Below, piece by piece: positions 27,909 to 37,026 of a stretch of 64,000 nucleotides of DNA. Numbering within the stretch: the first letter of the stretch is position 1; every line of letters starts with the position of its first letter. The notes under the pieces are model-generated. The model did not search any database and was not told where the DNA came from. It saw only the letters and a list, made by a program, of their open reading frames with translations. Both the position numbers and the translations under genes were made by a program. The DNA is from Actinopolyspora lacussalsi. GTDB taxonomy: Bacteria > Actinomycetota > Actinomycetes > Mycobacteriales > Pseudonocardiaceae. The stretch lies in assembly GCA_030803735.1 (NCBI GenBank), contig JAURUC010000001.1, forward strand, positions 2,931,501 through 2,995,500. Direction: 5' to 3'.

Positions 27909-30143
27909 ATGAACCGAACCGAGCAAGGCGACGATCCCGACCCCGCGACCCCCGATTCCGGAGGATCCACGGAACGGGGCGGGAACGTTCCCGGCCACGA
28001 AGGGCCCAGGCGAGCCGGACGTTTACGCGGGTGGTTCGCGCGACGTGATCCCGCCTGGATGATCGGGGCGCTGTCGCTGCTGCTGTCGGCGTCGTTCGTG
28101 CTCGTCAACCTGTCCTACAACGAGTGGCACTTCATCCCGCCACTGGACGACTCCTACATCCACCTGCAATACGCGGAGCAGTTCGCCGAGGGCCACTTTC
28201 TGCGGTACAACACCGGGGACCCGGTCAGCACGGGGGCGAGCAGCCTGCTTTACATGCTGGTTCTCGGCGGGCTGTACACGCTCGGATTCCAGGGCGCGGC
28301 GCTGCTACCGGCCGCGATGGGGCTCGGCGCGCTGTGCATGGCGCTGACGGCGGTGTGCGTGTACCGGATCGGCCACGCGCTGGTCGACCGACGGGTGGGC
28401 ATCTGGGCTGGTCTGCTCGTGGCGACGAACGGGGTGCTGCTGTGGGGCTCGGTCAGCGGGATGGAGATCGGGCTCGTCGCGCTGCTGGTCGCGGGAACGG
28501 TGCTCTCCTACACCGTCGAGGCCCCGCGAAGCCGGTTCGTGTGGACGCCGATCATCGCCTCGCTGGCGGCGCTGAGCCGCCCGGAGGCGTTCCTGTTAAT
28601 GCTGGTGCTCGGCGTGGCGATGGCCTGGACGACGCTGCGCGGGGCGCGTGCTTCCGGCTCCTCGCGCGCCGGATCGCTCGCCCGCCTCGCCCCGCTGCTG
28701 TTACCGCTGGTGGCCTACCTCGGCCAGGTACTGCTCTACGTGATCACCACCGGGCACACCTCGGCGAACGGGATGCGGGCTAAATCGCTGCTGTACGAGC
28801 CGATCTTCTACCCGATGGGTTTCCTCGACGAGGCGCTGAAGCAGTTCCACCTGGTGCTGCGCACGTTCAACGGGCTCAACAGCTTCGACTTCGTGTTCCC
28901 CGGCACGCTGCTGCTGGCCGTGGCGGGCACGATCGCGCTGCTGGTGCGGAAAACGCGGTGGACCCCGCTGGTGTGGGCGCTGGCGATCGGCTACCTGCTC
29001 GTGCTGCTGGCGATCTCGACGCTGCACGCCGCCACCATTCACCACCTGCGTTACCACCAGCCCTTCCTGCCGATCCTGCTGTTGCTGGCCGTGATCGGGA
29101 TCCACGGGGTGAGCCGACTGCTGCGCGACCGGCGCAACCGGCGGCTCGTGCTGCACGCGGGCCTGGTAACCGCGCTGCTGTTCACCGTGGCGGAAATGCC
29201 GTCCTGGGCGATCCGGTTGGGACAGCAGTCGGCGGGCATCCGCGGCCAGCAGGTCTCGTTCACCGCGTTCCTGGAGCGGGAACTGCCCCCGAACGCCGTG
29301 CTCGCGGTCAACGACGTGGGAGCACCCGCCTACCTCGGCAGTCACCGGATCGTCGACCTCGTCGGACTGACCACCAACCGGTTCACCAGCGCCAACAACC
29401 ACGGCGCGGGAAGCATCTACGAGGTGCTGCGCGACATGCCCGCCGAGCGGCGCCCCGACTACTTCGCGGTGTTCACGGAGTGGAAGGTGCACGACCTCGA
29501 CCACGGTGGCGTGTTCGCGGCGGAACCGCTGGCCACGTTCCACTCCAAGTCACCGACCTTCTCGTACCGAACGGTCGGGTCGGCGGGGGCGTGCCAGGCG
29601 TCGAAGCTCTGTGACGAGGTGGTGATCCACGAGGCCGACTGGAGTTCGCTGGGCTCCGGGGACCGGCCGGTGGAGAGCGACGCGCCGGGGCGGATCCGCG
29701 ACCACGTCAACGTGGCCGATCTGCGGAGCGAACAGCGGCACGACTACGACGTGCTGCCCGCGCACCGGGAGTTCCAGCCCTACACCGACCTGCGCACGGT
29801 GAACTCGCCGGACGGCGAGGTCGTGGACAGCGGCAGGCACGTGATCGGTGGTGAGTCCCTCACCGCCCGGAACCTGACCCCCGGTGAACCGGTCACGGTC
29901 ACCGCACGCTACGCCCGCAACGAAGAATCACCCGATCCGACGAAAATGTCGGTCTTCGCCAACGGCCGGAAGTTGCGGGACCGAACCCTGCTACCGAGTG
30001 GGAACGGTTGGCACGAGGCCACGTTCACTGTTCCGGGGGAGCTGGTCACCGACTCGACGCTGCGAGTCGAGTTCCGTCCCCGCGCCGGTTATCTGGGCCC
30101 CTACCCGGACTACATGTCCTACGGCTACTGGTTCAGCCAGTGA
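27909..30143 (+). CDS. GT-C-type integral membrane glycosyltransferase-like protein
   Basis: About 744 residues from ATG 27909, preceded by AGGAG; ATG 27852 is an alternative. After a polar N-terminus come about ten membrane helices (roughly 45-430). LDDSYIHLQYAEQF in the first extracytoplasmic loop carries the Asp-Asp pair typical of GT-C polyprenyl-phosphate-sugar transferases. The C-terminal 300 residues are soluble and periplasm-side (VNDVGAPAYLGSHRIVDLVGL), with a beta-rich end. It probably transfers a sugar from a lipid carrier to an envelope acceptor; donor and acceptor are unknown. Confidence 0.7.
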   Translation: MNRTEQGDDPDPATPDSGGSTERGGNVPGHEGPRRAGRLRGWFARRDPAWMIGALSLLLSASFVLVNLSYNEWHFIPPLDDSYIHLQYAEQFAEGHFLRYNTGDPVSTGASSLLYMLVLGGLYTLGFQGAALLPAAMGLGALCMALTAVCVYRIGHALVDRRVGIWAGLLVATNGVLLWGSVSGMEIGLVALLVAGTVLSYTVEAPRSRFVWTPIIASLAALSRPEAFLLMLVLGVAMAWTTLRGARASGSSRAGSLARLAPLLLPLVAYLGQVLLYVITTGHTSANGMRAKSLLYEPIFYPMGFLDEALKQFHLVLRTFNGLNSFDFVFPGTLLLAVAGTIALLVRKTRWTPLVWALAIGYLLVLLAISTLHAATIHHLRYHQPFLPILLLLAVIGIHGVSRLLRDRRNRRLVLHAGLVTALLFTVAEMPSWAIRLGQQSAGIRGQQVSFTAFLERELPPNAVLAVNDVGAPAYLGSHRIVDLVGLTTNRFTSANNHGAGSIYEVLRDMPAERRPDYFAVFTEWKVHDLDHGGVFAAEPLATFHSKSPTFSYRTVGSAGACQASKLCDEVVIHEADWSSLGSGDRPVESDAPGRIRDHVNVADLRSEQRHDYDVLPAHREFQPYTDLRTVNSPDGEVVDSGRHVIGGESLTARNLTPGEPVTVTARYARNEESPDPTKMSVFANGRKLRDRTLLPSGNGWHEATFTVPGELVTDSTLRVEFRPRAGYLGPYPDYMSYGYWFSQ

Positions 30144-30300
30144 CGCACCGAGCCCGGTGGATTCGGCCGCTGGAACCGGGTCCGGCCGGATAGGGCCGCG
30201 CGATGCGGATCCGGTCCGAGTCCGGTCCAGGGCCGACCCGAACGGCCCACGAGCAGAACCGGTCCGCCCGGGAAACGAATCGGGCCGCCCGCGAAAACGA

Positions 30301-30331
30301 ACCGGGCCACCCCTCCGAGGGGTGGCCCGGT
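30301..30331. terminator. Bidirectional terminator between convergent genes
   Basis: ACCGGGCCACCCC and GGGGTGGCCCGGT form a 13-bp perfect stem with loop TCCGA. It lies between the glycosyltransferase-like gene (plus) and rplA (minus). Confidence 0.85.
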
Positions 30332-30384
30332 CGCGGATCACACGCTGAAGTCCCCGCGGCCCGAACGGCCGCGGGAACGGGCGG

Positions 30385-31101
30385 TCATGCCGCCGCTGTC
30401 TCGAGCATGTTGCGGGTCCGGTTCGCGTCCACCGCGATACCCGGGCCCATCGTGGTGGTGAAGCTGACCTTCTTGAGGTAGCGGCCCTTGGAGGTGGCGG
30501 GCTTGGAACGCAGCACCTCGTCCAGCGCGGTGGCGTAGTTCTCCAGCAGTGCCTCCGTGGAGAACGAGGCCTTGCCGATGACGAAGTGCAGGTTGGCCTG
30601 CTTGTCCACCCGGAAGCTGATCTTGCCGCCCTTGATGTCCTGCACGGCCTTGGCGATGTTCGGCGTCACCGTGCCGGTCTTCGGGTTGGGCATCAGGCCA
30701 CGCGGGCCCAGCACGCGGGCGATCTTGCCGACCTTGGCCATCTGGTCCGGGGTGGCCACGGCCGCGTCGAAATCGAGCCAGCCGCCCTGGATACGCTCGA
30801 TCAAGTCGTCGGAGCCGACAGCGTCGGCACCGGCGGACTCGGCCTCAGCGGCCTTGTCGCCGGAGGTGAAGACGACGACGCGGGCCGTCTTGCCGGTACC
30901 GTGCGGCAGGTTCACGGTCCCGCGGACCATCTGGTCCGCCTTGCGCGGATCGACGCCAAGCCGCAGGGCCACCTCGACGGTGGGGTCCATCTTGGTCTTG
31001 GAAGTCTTCTTCGCCAGCTCGACAGCTTCCTTGGGGGAGTAGATCCGGTTGCGGTCAACCAGTTCGGCTGCCTGCTGGTATGCCTTGCTGCGCTTTGCCA
31101 T
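30385..31101 (-). CDS. rplA: 50S ribosomal protein L1
   Basis: 238 residues, full length. [15 protein letters not shown] and [19 protein letters not shown] are L1 hallmarks. L1 forms the mobile stalk next to the ribosomal E site and represses its own mRNA. It lies 112 bp after rplK and is probably cotranscribed. AGGAACAG precedes the ATG. Confidence 0.98.
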   Translation of the reverse strand: MAKRSKAYQQAAELVDRNRIYSPKEAVELAKKTSKTKMDPTVEVALRLGVDPRKADQMVRGTVNLPHGTGKTARVVVFTSGDKAAEAESAGADAVGSDDLIERIQGGWLDFDAAVATPDQMAKVGKIARVLGPRGLMPNPKTGTVTPNIAKAVQDIKGGKISFRVDKQANLHFVIGKASFSTEALLENYATALDEVLRSKPATSKGRYLKKVSFTTTMGPGIAVDANRTRNMLETAAA

Positions 31102-31213
31102 GTCTGTTCCTGTTCAACGGATCAGTTGTGGTCGGGGCCGCGCTGCGAGCCCTCCCACACTTTCGGTGGATCAAGGGGTACGACACCGACGGGCCGGGTC
31201 GCACGAACCGCTG

Positions 31214-31648
31214 TCAGTCCTGGACGCGAAGTCCCATGGAGCGGGCGGTACCGGCGATGATCTTCTCGGCCTCGTCCATCGAGTTGGAGTTGAGGTCGAC
31301 CCACTTGGTCTGGGCGATCTCGCGAACCTGCTCGCGGGTGACCGAACCCACCTTGGTCTTGTGCGGCTCACCACTGCCCTTCTGCACGTTGGCTGCCTTC
31401 ATCAGCAGCTTCGCGGCGGGCGGGGTCTTGAGCTGGAAGGTGAACGACCGGTCCTCGTACACGGAGATCTCGACCGGCACCACGTCACCGCGCTGGTTCT
31501 CGGTCGCGGCGTTGTAGGCCTTGCAGAACTCCATGATGTTGACGCCGTGCTGACCCAGCGCCGGACCGACCGGCGGCGCGGGGTTGGCCTGACCGGCCGA
31601 GATCTGCAGCTTGACGATCGCTGCGAGTCGCTTCTTCTTGGGCGGCAT
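31214..31648 (-). CDS. rplK: 50S ribosomal protein L11
   Basis: 144 residues from ATG 31648, with AGGAAG eight bases upstream. The Pro-rich N-terminus ([36 protein letters not shown]) and the C-terminal rRNA-binding domain ([12 protein letters not shown]) are intact. L11 binds the GTPase centre and is the site of thiopeptide action. A longer frame upstream has no translation signal. Confidence 0.98.
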   Translation of the reverse strand: MPPKKKRLAAIVKLQISAGQANPAPPVGPALGQHGVNIMEFCKAYNAATENQRGDVVPVEISVYEDRSFTFQLKTPPAAKLLMKAANVQKGSGEPHKTKVGSVTREQVREIAQTKWVDLNSNSMDEAEKIIAGTARSMGLRVQD

Positions 31649-31783
31649 TTCGTTCTTCCTGTCCTCGTTACTGTGGTCCGTGCCGGGCGCGCGACGCACA
31701 CCGACACGCGCACGGGCGGTCGGCAACACCGAACCGCCCGCCGAAGAGCCGCGGCGCGCCCCTGCCGGCCACCGCGGCAACCA

Positions 31784-31805
31784 CACTCCCGAAAAACCGG
31801 GAGTG
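31784..31805 (-). terminator. Hairpin between nusG and rplK
   Basis: CACTCCCG and CGGGAGTG form an 8-bp stem with loop aaaaac (T-rich on the minus strand), starting two bases after the nusG stop. It may be a partial terminator or an mRNA-stabilising hairpin separating secE-nusG from rplK-rplA. Confidence 0.6.
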
Positions 31806-31807
31806 GG

Positions 31808-32656
31808 TCAGATCTTGGATACCTGGTCGAAGGACAACTCGACCGGCGTCTCGCGGCCGAAGATCGACACCAGTACCTTCAGCTTCTGGGCCTCGCCGTT
31901 GACCTCGCTGATGGTGGCGGGCAGCGTCGCGAACGGCCCGTCCATCACCGTCACCGACTCGCCTTCCTCGAAGTCCACCTCGACCGCGGCGCTCTTGCCC
32001 TGCTCCGGCTTGGCGGCGGCCTTCTTGGCGGCGGTCTCCTTGGCCTCGCGCTCGGCCTGCGGAGCGAGGAACTTGAGGACTTCCTCGGTACTCAACGGCG
32101 AAGGCTGCGAGGTCGCCCCGACGAAGCCGGTGACGCCAGGAGTGTTGCGCACTGCCGACCAGGAGGCGTCGTTGAGCTCCATCCGGACGAGAACGTAGCT
32201 GGGAAGCACCTTGCGCTGTACGAACTTGCGCTGGTTGTTCTTGATCTCGGTGACCTCTTCGGTGGGCACCTCGACCTGGAAGATGTAGTCCTCGACATCC
32301 AGCGTCTGCGCACGGTGTTCGAGATTGTTCTTGACCTTGTTCTCGTAACCGGCGTAGGAGTGCACCACGTACCAGTCGCCCGGCGCGCGCTTGAGCATGG
32401 CGCGCAGCTCCTCGACCGGATCCGCTTCGGCTTCCTCGTCATCACTGGCCTCGGAAGCCGATGCACTGTCCCCGGATTCGGCACTGTCCTCGGAGTCGGC
32501 GGTGGCCGCGGAGTCGCCCGTCTCGCCATCTCCGCCGGAGTCCACCTCGGGACGCTCCTCGGCCGGGTCCGACGAACCCGTGGCGGAGTCCTCCGCGGTC
32601 ACGGCGTCCTGCTCATCGGACAGGCCGGTCAACTCCTGGCCGTCGTAGGAGGTCAC
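31808..32656 (-). CDS. nusG: Transcription termination/antitermination protein NusG
   Basis: 282 residues from GTG 32656. Residues 1-80 form an acidic Ser/Asp/Glu extension as in other actinobacteria. The NGN domain follows (about 90-200, [20 protein letters not shown] and [15 protein letters not shown]). The KOW domain is at the C-terminus ([19 protein letters not shown]). It binds RNA polymerase and couples to Rho or ribosomes. It sits 97 bp after secE. Confidence 0.96.
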   Translation of the reverse strand: MTSYDGQELTGLSDEQDAVTAEDSATGSSDPAEERPEVDSGGDGETGDSAATADSEDSAESGDSASASEASDDEEAEADPVEELRAMLKRAPGDWYVVHSYAGYENKVKNNLEHRAQTLDVEDYIFQVEVPTEEVTEIKNNQRKFVQRKVLPSYVLVRMELNDASWSAVRNTPGVTGFVGATSQPSPLSTEEVLKFLAPQAEREAKETAAKKAAAKPEQGKSAAVEVDFEEGESVTVMDGPFATLPATISEVNGEAQKLKVLVSIFGRETPVELSFDQVSKI

Positions 32657-32753
32657 AGTGGGTCTCGCTTCCTCTCGTGCGTTGCGTGCCCGGTGGATGG
32701 CATCCGCCACCGCACGAAGTCCGTGCGGGCGTCTAGCTGCCCACGGTCGGCAT

Positions 32754-33140
32754 TCAGTTGCCGAACAACTGGAGCACACCCTGCGCGAAGAGCAGATCCA
32801 GACCGGCTATGAACGCGACCATGATGCTGACGAACACCAGCACCACCGCAGTATAAGTCAATAGCTGCTTGCGCGTCGGCCAGATGACCTTGCGGAGCTC
32901 CGCGACCACCTCTCGGAAGAAGCGGCCGATCCTGCGGAACAGCGAAACCCGTTCTCCGCGGCCGTCCCTGGCGGGAGTCGGCCTGCCCTTGGGAGCGGTC
33001 GCGTCCTTCGAATCACCACCCGCGCCCTTCCGGGCGCTGGAACGCCCGGAGGCCCGGCGGCTACGGCGTGCGGCGGCACTGGAAGGTTGGGACTCCTCGT
33101 CCCGGTTACCATCCTGGTCCTGCTCGCGGTCCTCGCTCAC
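32754..33140 (-). CDS. secE: Preprotein translocase subunit SecE
   Basis: 128 residues: a long charged N-terminus (1-68), then [20 protein letters not shown], the conserved amphipathic SecE segment, and one membrane helix (about 95-118). SecE stabilises SecY in the translocon. The start is GTG 33140 directly after AGGAGGAGGC. Position between tRNA-Trp and nusG is typical. Confidence 0.96.
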   Translation of the reverse strand: MSEDREQDQDGNRDEESQPSSAAARRSRRASGRSSARKGAGGDSKDATAPKGRPTPARDGRGERVSLFRRIGRFFREVVAELRKVIWPTRKQLLTYTAVVLVFVSIMVAFIAGLDLLFAQGVLQLFGN

Positions 33141-33248
33141 GCCTCCTCCTAGATGGCGCTCGTCGGACGCGTGAACTCGTCAGTGGTGGTCACCGAGACT
33201 CGCACGGCCGACACCGTCCACTTCCTCCGCTCACCGTCAACATCGACG

Positions 33249-33321
<73 letters not shown>

Positions 33322-33531
33322 CCGCGATCGGTCGTCCCGACCACATCGGTACACCCTACGTCCCGACCGACACCGCACCGTGAGCGGGTCCGGCACGATC
33401 GACCCGTGCGGGCTTCCCGAGTACGAGAGTGTACGACATCACCGAAGTGGATTTCCAACCCCGTCCCCGAATCCGACATCCTCGGTGGGCACGGTTCGTA
33501 CGACGCGACACGCGTCTGCGACGATGCGGAC

Positions 33532-34767
33532 ATGGCCGCACCCGGAACACAGGCAAGCTCGACCACCGAATCCCGCGTCTCGGCCCGAGTCGGCGCGATC
33601 GCCGAATCGGCCACCCTGGCCGTGGACGCGAAGGCCAAAGCACTCAAGGCCGAGGGACGCCCGGTCATCGGATTCGGCGCCGGTGAACCGGACTTCCCCA
33701 CCCCGGAACCGATCGTGCGCGCGGCGACGGAGGCGTGCTCCGAGCCGCGCAACCACCGCTACAGCCCGGCGTCGGGACTGCCCGAACTGCGTGAGGCGAT
33801 CGTCACCAAGACCGCACGCGACTCGAACCACGTGATCCAGCCGAACCAGGTGCTGGTGACCAACGGCGGCAAGCAGGCCGTGTACCAGACGTTCGCCACC
33901 CTGCTCGATCCCGGCGACGAGGTGCTGCTCCCCGCGCCGTACTGGACCACCTACCCGGAGGCCATCAGGCTGGCGGGCGGGGTCCCCGTCGAGGTCCCCA
34001 CGGACGAGTCGACCGGTTACCTCGCGACGCTGGAGCAGCTGGAAGCCGCTCGCACCCCGCGCACCAGGATGCTGCTGTTCAACTCGCCCTCCAACCCGAC
34101 CGGGGCGATCTACCCGCCCGAGCGGGTCGCCGAGATCGGCCGGTGGGCGGTGGAGCACGATCTCTGGGTCGTCACCGACGAGATCTACGAACACCTGGTC
34201 TACGGCGACGCCAGGCACGTCTCCATGCCGGTGGAGGTGCCGGAGCTGGCCGACAGGTGCGTGGTGCTCAACGGGGTCGCCAAGACCTACGCGATGACCG
34301 GCTGGCGCGTCGGGTGGATGATCGGCCCGACCGACGTGATCAAGGCCGCGACCAACCTGCAGTCCCACCTGACGTCCAATGTGTCCAACGTCTCGCAGCG
34401 GGCCGCGCTGCAGGCCGTGAGCGGACCGCTGGACGCGGTGGCCGAGATGCGCGAGGCATTCGATCGGCGCAGGCGCACCATAGTGGAGATGCTCGGTTCG
34501 ATCCCCGGTGTGAGCTGTCCGGAGCCGAAGGGCGCGTTCTACGCCTACCCGTCCGTCAAGGAACTGCTCGGCAAGGAGATACGCGGAGTCCGGCCGCGGA
34601 CCAGCACCGAACTCGCCGAGCTCGTCCTGGAGCAGGCCGAGGTGGCCGTGGTGCCGGGCGAGGCGTTCGGAACGCCCGGCTACTTCCGGATGTCCTACGC
34701 GCTCGGCGACGAGGATCTCGCCGAGGGTGTCCGCCGGATGACCGCCCTCCTCTCCGAAGCCAAGTGA
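33532..34767 (+). CDS. aspC: PLP-dependent aspartate-type aminotransferase
   Basis: 411 residues, fold type I, subgroup Ib. Visible are [34 protein letters not shown], the PLP lysine in [16 protein letters not shown], and the substrate-binding Arg in GYFRMSYAL. It probably interconverts aspartate/2-oxoglutarate and oxaloacetate/glutamate; related substrates cannot be excluded. The residue before the PLP lysine is Ala rather than the usual Ser. The start has no strong ribosome binding site. It sits between tRNA-Trp and hadB, interrupting the mycobacterial order. Confidence 0.88.
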   Translation: MAAPGTQASSTTESRVSARVGAIAESATLAVDAKAKALKAEGRPVIGFGAGEPDFPTPEPIVRAATEACSEPRNHRYSPASGLPELREAIVTKTARDSNHVIQPNQVLVTNGGKQAVYQTFATLLDPGDEVLLPAPYWTTYPEAIRLAGGVPVEVPTDESTGYLATLEQLEAARTPRTRMLLFNSPSNPTGAIYPPERVAEIGRWAVEHDLWVVTDEIYEHLVYGDARHVSMPVEVPELADRCVVLNGVAKTYAMTGWRVGWMIGPTDVIKAATNLQSHLTSNVSNVSQRAALQAVSGPLDAVAEMREAFDRRRRTIVEMLGSIPGVSCPEPKGAFYAYPSVKELLGKEIRGVRPRTSTELAELVLEQAEVAVVPGEAFGTPGYFRMSYALGDEDLAEGVRRMTALLSEAK

Positions 34768-34808
34768 GGTACCGGGGTAAGCCGCTCGGTTTCCGTAGCT
34801 GGTTCAGC

Positions 34809-34911
34809 GGCGGAACCTCTGGCACGGCTCTCGCTGCGGGGAGGCCCGACATCGGGTAGCGACCTACACAACGTCGGGCCTTCCTCGCGAGAGCCGCACC
34901 GGAGAACCCGC
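34809..34911 (-). repeat. Family 1 palindromic element, copy A
   Basis: A 103-bp imperfect palindrome read on the minus strand: outer arms GTGCGGCTCTCGC / GCGAGAGCCGTGC, inner arms GGCCCGAC / GTCGGGCC, and apical stem-loop GTAGGTCGCTAC (34856-34867). It lies in the convergent aspC-hadB gap. Copies B and C keep the fold with compensatory changes. Confidence 0.85.
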
Positions 34912-34992
34912 GGCGGCGCCGATTGCGTAAGTGGTGGGAGCTCGGCCCGCGGGAGTGGTGGGAGGGTGGCTGATCGTCGGCTCTGTTGGCCC

Positions 34993-35015
34993 GGCGATTT
35001 CGTGGGAAATTGACG
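34993..35015 (-). repeat. Short palindrome, copy 2
   Basis: Read on the minus strand: AATTTC, loop CCAC, GAAATCGCC. It lies between the family 1 and family 2 elements in the aspC-hadB gap. Confidence 0.75.
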
Positions 35016-35042
35016 GAGCCCGGGCCCGCCCGCTGCTCGGGG

Positions 35043-35066
35043 GTGTCAATTTCTCGCGAAATCGCC
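35043..35066 (+). repeat. Short palindrome, copy 3
   Basis: GTGTCAATTTC, loop TCGC, GAAATCGCC. It lies 27 bp from copy 2 in opposite orientation, making an inverted pair. Confidence 0.75.
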
Positions 35067-35123
35067 GCCCCCGAAGACCCCCATCGGGAAGCGAGCACGA
35101 GCGACGCCGCGCGGGTGTCCCCG

Positions 35124-35218
35124 GTGCGTGAGTCGGATGCATTGCAAGGCCGGGCCGCTCGCCGCGTAGGTCGCTACTCAAGAGCCGGCCCAACGAAGCA
35201 AGGCGCCGACTCACGTGC
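35124..35218 (+). repeat. Family 2 palindromic element, copy A
   Basis: 95 bp bounded by GTGCGTGAGTCGG and CCGACTCACGTGC, with inner arms GGGCCGCTC / GAGCCGGCCC and the apex GTAGGTCGCTAC (35166-35177). That apical 12-mer is identical to family 1 copy A. Copy B at 62501-62595 differs at only four positions. Confidence 0.88.
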
Positions 35219-35247
35219 CGGCTAACCGACCACCGCGCCAGAGCGGG

Positions 35248-35667
35248 TCACAGCCTCACCAAGGCGTAGGCGCCGCCGAGCACACCCTGGTCGGCGCACT
35301 TGGCGGTGATGTTGATCTTCGCGGTGCCCTCCTCGCCCACGTCGGCGACCTTGCCGGAGAGCTCAACCGTGGCCCCGTGCCCGTCGTCGGGAACTTCGAC
35401 CGGGCGAGTGAACCGAACCCCGTGTTCGATGATCCGCCCGGGATCGCCCAACCAGTCGGTGACCAACTTGGTGGCCAACGCCATGGTGAGCATGCCGTGC
35501 GCGATCACCTCCGGAAGACCTACCTCACGGGCGAACGAGTCACTGTGGTGAATCGGGTTGAAGTCACCCGAGGCCCCCGCGTACCGCACCAGATCCGTTC
35601 TGGTGATCGAAACGCTGGACTCGGGCAACCGGTCGCCCTTCGCGACCGGCGACAGCGTCGTCGTCAC
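35248..35667 (-). CDS. hadB: MaoC-like (3R)-hydroxyacyl-ACP dehydratase subunit HadB
   Basis: 139 residues, hot-dog fold. The hydratase-2 motif GDFNPIHHSDSFAREVGLPE (about residues 34-53) carries the catalytic Asp and His, followed by IAHGMLTMAL. The GTG start 35667 overlaps the hadA stop by four bases. It pairs with HadA, which supplies the non-catalytic half. In mycobacteria HadB also pairs with HadC in FAS-II; no hadC is present here. Confidence 0.9.
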   Translation of the reverse strand: MTTTLSPVAKGDRLPESSVSITRTDLVRYAGASGDFNPIHHSDSFAREVGLPEVIAHGMLTMALATKLVTDWLGDPGRIIEHGVRFTRPVEVPDDGHGATVELSGKVADVGEEGTAKINITAKCADQGVLGGAYALVRL

Positions 35668-36128
35668 GCCTGATCTCCCTCCTCGGCCGTGCCACGAGCC
35701 ACCAGCGTGGACGTGGCGGTACAAACCGGCTCCCCCTCGGTCGTGCCGATCTCGGCACGCACGGTGAGAAAGTCGTTGCCCGCACGTGCCTTGATGTCGT
35801 CCACGTGGGCCACGGCCACCAGCACGTCCCCGGCACGGATCGGCCGGTGGTGCCGGAACGCCTGGTGCCCGTGCACGACGCGGCTGTAGTCCAGCCCCAG
35901 CTGCTCATCCTCGACCACGGCTTCCTGCGCCAGCACGGACAGCCGCATCGCGAACGTGGGCGGAGCGATCACGTCCGGGTAACCGGCGGCCTTGGCGGCC
36001 TCGGTGTCGCGGTACAGCGGCGAATCGTCCTTGATCGCCTCCGCGAATTCGCGAATCTTCTCCCGCCCGACCTCATAGGGGTCGCTGGGCGGGTACTCAC
36101 GTCCGATGAATCCTTCGTCGAGCGGCAC
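35664..36128 (-). CDS. hadA: (3R)-hydroxyacyl-ACP dehydratase subunit HadA
   Basis: 154 residues from GTG 36128: VPLDEGFIGREYPPSDPYEVGREKI is the HadA N-terminus. It has an N-terminal MaoC-type hot-dog (FAEAIKDDSPLYRD, PPTFAMRLSV) without the catalytic Asp/His pair, which HadB provides. It is downstream of rpmG behind a terminator and coupled to hadB by a GTGA overlap. Confidence 0.9.
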   Translation of the reverse strand: MPLDEGFIGREYPPSDPYEVGREKIREFAEAIKDDSPLYRDTEAAKAAGYPDVIAPPTFAMRLSVLAQEAVVEDEQLGLDYSRVVHGHQAFRHHRPIRAGDVLVAVAHVDDIKARAGNDFLTVRAEIGTTEGEPVCTATSTLVARGTAEEGDQA

Positions 36129-36155
36129 AACCCGCAGGTTACCGCAGCACGAAAA

Positions 36156-36189
36156 GAAACCCGCCCCGGCGGGAGCCGGAGCGGGTTTC
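36156..36189 (-). terminator. rpmG terminator
   Basis: GAAACCCGC and GCGGGTTTC pair around an inner CCGGC/GCCGG stem, and the minus strand continues CTTTTC. It lies between rpmG and hadA. Confidence 0.85.
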
Positions 36190-36356
36190 CCGAGTCCTCT
36201 CGACCCCTGGTCGAGACGCCCGATCACCGAAGCGGTCAGGAGGATTTCCGAAAGGTCGTCGACCCGGGCCCTGCTCAACCGACTCCGGTCGAGTGGCTCC
36301 GGGGACACCGTTCCGCGAGCGATCCCGGCCCGAACCCCGAAGGGCTCGGCGAGAAC

Positions 36357-36527
36357 TCAGCGGGTCTCCTTGTGCTCGCGGTGAGCATTGCAACGCGGGC
36401 AGTGCTTCTTCAGCGACATGCGATCCGGGTCGTTGCGACGGTTCTTCTTGGTGATGTAGTTGCGCTCCTTGCACTCTTCACACGCAAGAGTGATTTTGGG
36501 GCGAATATCGGTGGGCGTCTTAGCCAC
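36357..36527 (-). CDS. rpmG: 50S ribosomal protein L33
   Basis: 56 residues from GTG 36527: (M)[18 protein letters not shown] then [24 protein letters not shown]. Two Cys-x-x-Cys pairs show the zinc-binding form. It lies between tRNA-Met and hadA as in mycobacteria. Its terminator follows at 36156-36189. Confidence 0.96.
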   Translation of the reverse strand: MAKTPTDIRPKITLACEECKERNYITKKNRRNDPDRMSLKKHCPRCNAHREHKETR

Positions 36528-36627
36528 GGGGAGACCTCTCTCTCGTGTCTGGAACCGGACGAGGATGCCGTCCGGTTCACTCCACGTGTATACCGCCCCG
36601 GGCCGGGCGGCATTTCAGCCGCAGGAG

Positions 36628-36699
36628 TAGCGGTGGCCGGATTCGAACCGGCGACACAACGATTATGAGCCGTTTGCTCTGCCCCTGAGCTACACCGCC
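36628..36699 (-). tRNA. tRNA-Met (CAU)
   Basis: 72 bases: acceptor GGCGGTG/CACCGCT (G-U at the first pair), discriminator A, anticodon loop CTCATAA, T arm GCCGG-TTCGAAT-CCGGC. It looks like the elongator type. Confidence 0.95.
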
Positions 36700-36781
36700 T
36701 CGCGGACATCCGCTGGTACACAGTACCTTCACAAGACAGCCGCAGCACCCAGTTTAACCGAGTGCCGCGGCCATCCCACAG

Positions 36782-36854
36782 AGCCCCAATACGGACTCGA
36801 ACCGTAGACCTTCGCCTTACCATGGCGACGCTCTGCCGACTGAGCTATTGGGGC
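36782..36854 (-). tRNA. tRNA-Thr (GGU)
   Basis: 73 bases: acceptor GCCCCAA/TTGGGGC, discriminator T, anticodon loop ATGGTAA with anticodon GGT, T-loop TTCGAGT. It heads the tRNA-Thr, tRNA-Met, rpmG string. Confidence 0.96.
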
Positions 36855-37026
36855 GTGCCCTCGCGGAGCGATTACTACTCTACACAACATCCGCACCGCC
36901 GCCGCACCGGGGGTGGTTTTTGGTATATCCGCAGGTCAACAATGCTCTCGACGCCTCGGAGCGAACTCACCGAACGACCGGGAGACACCGACCGAACGTT
37001 CGGACAGCTCGTTCGGAGGAATCCGA

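Noticed and set aside
34931-35225. Small frames containing ISREI or FRGK-like peptides in the aspC-hadB gap and at 58.4 and 62.7 kb
   Set aside because: These recurring peptides are translations of the short palindrome in different frames, not genes.
36139-36474. A 111-codon minus-strand frame over the rpmG gene
   Set aside because: It reads rpmG in a wrong frame; the zinc-binding L33 protein is clear in the other frame.
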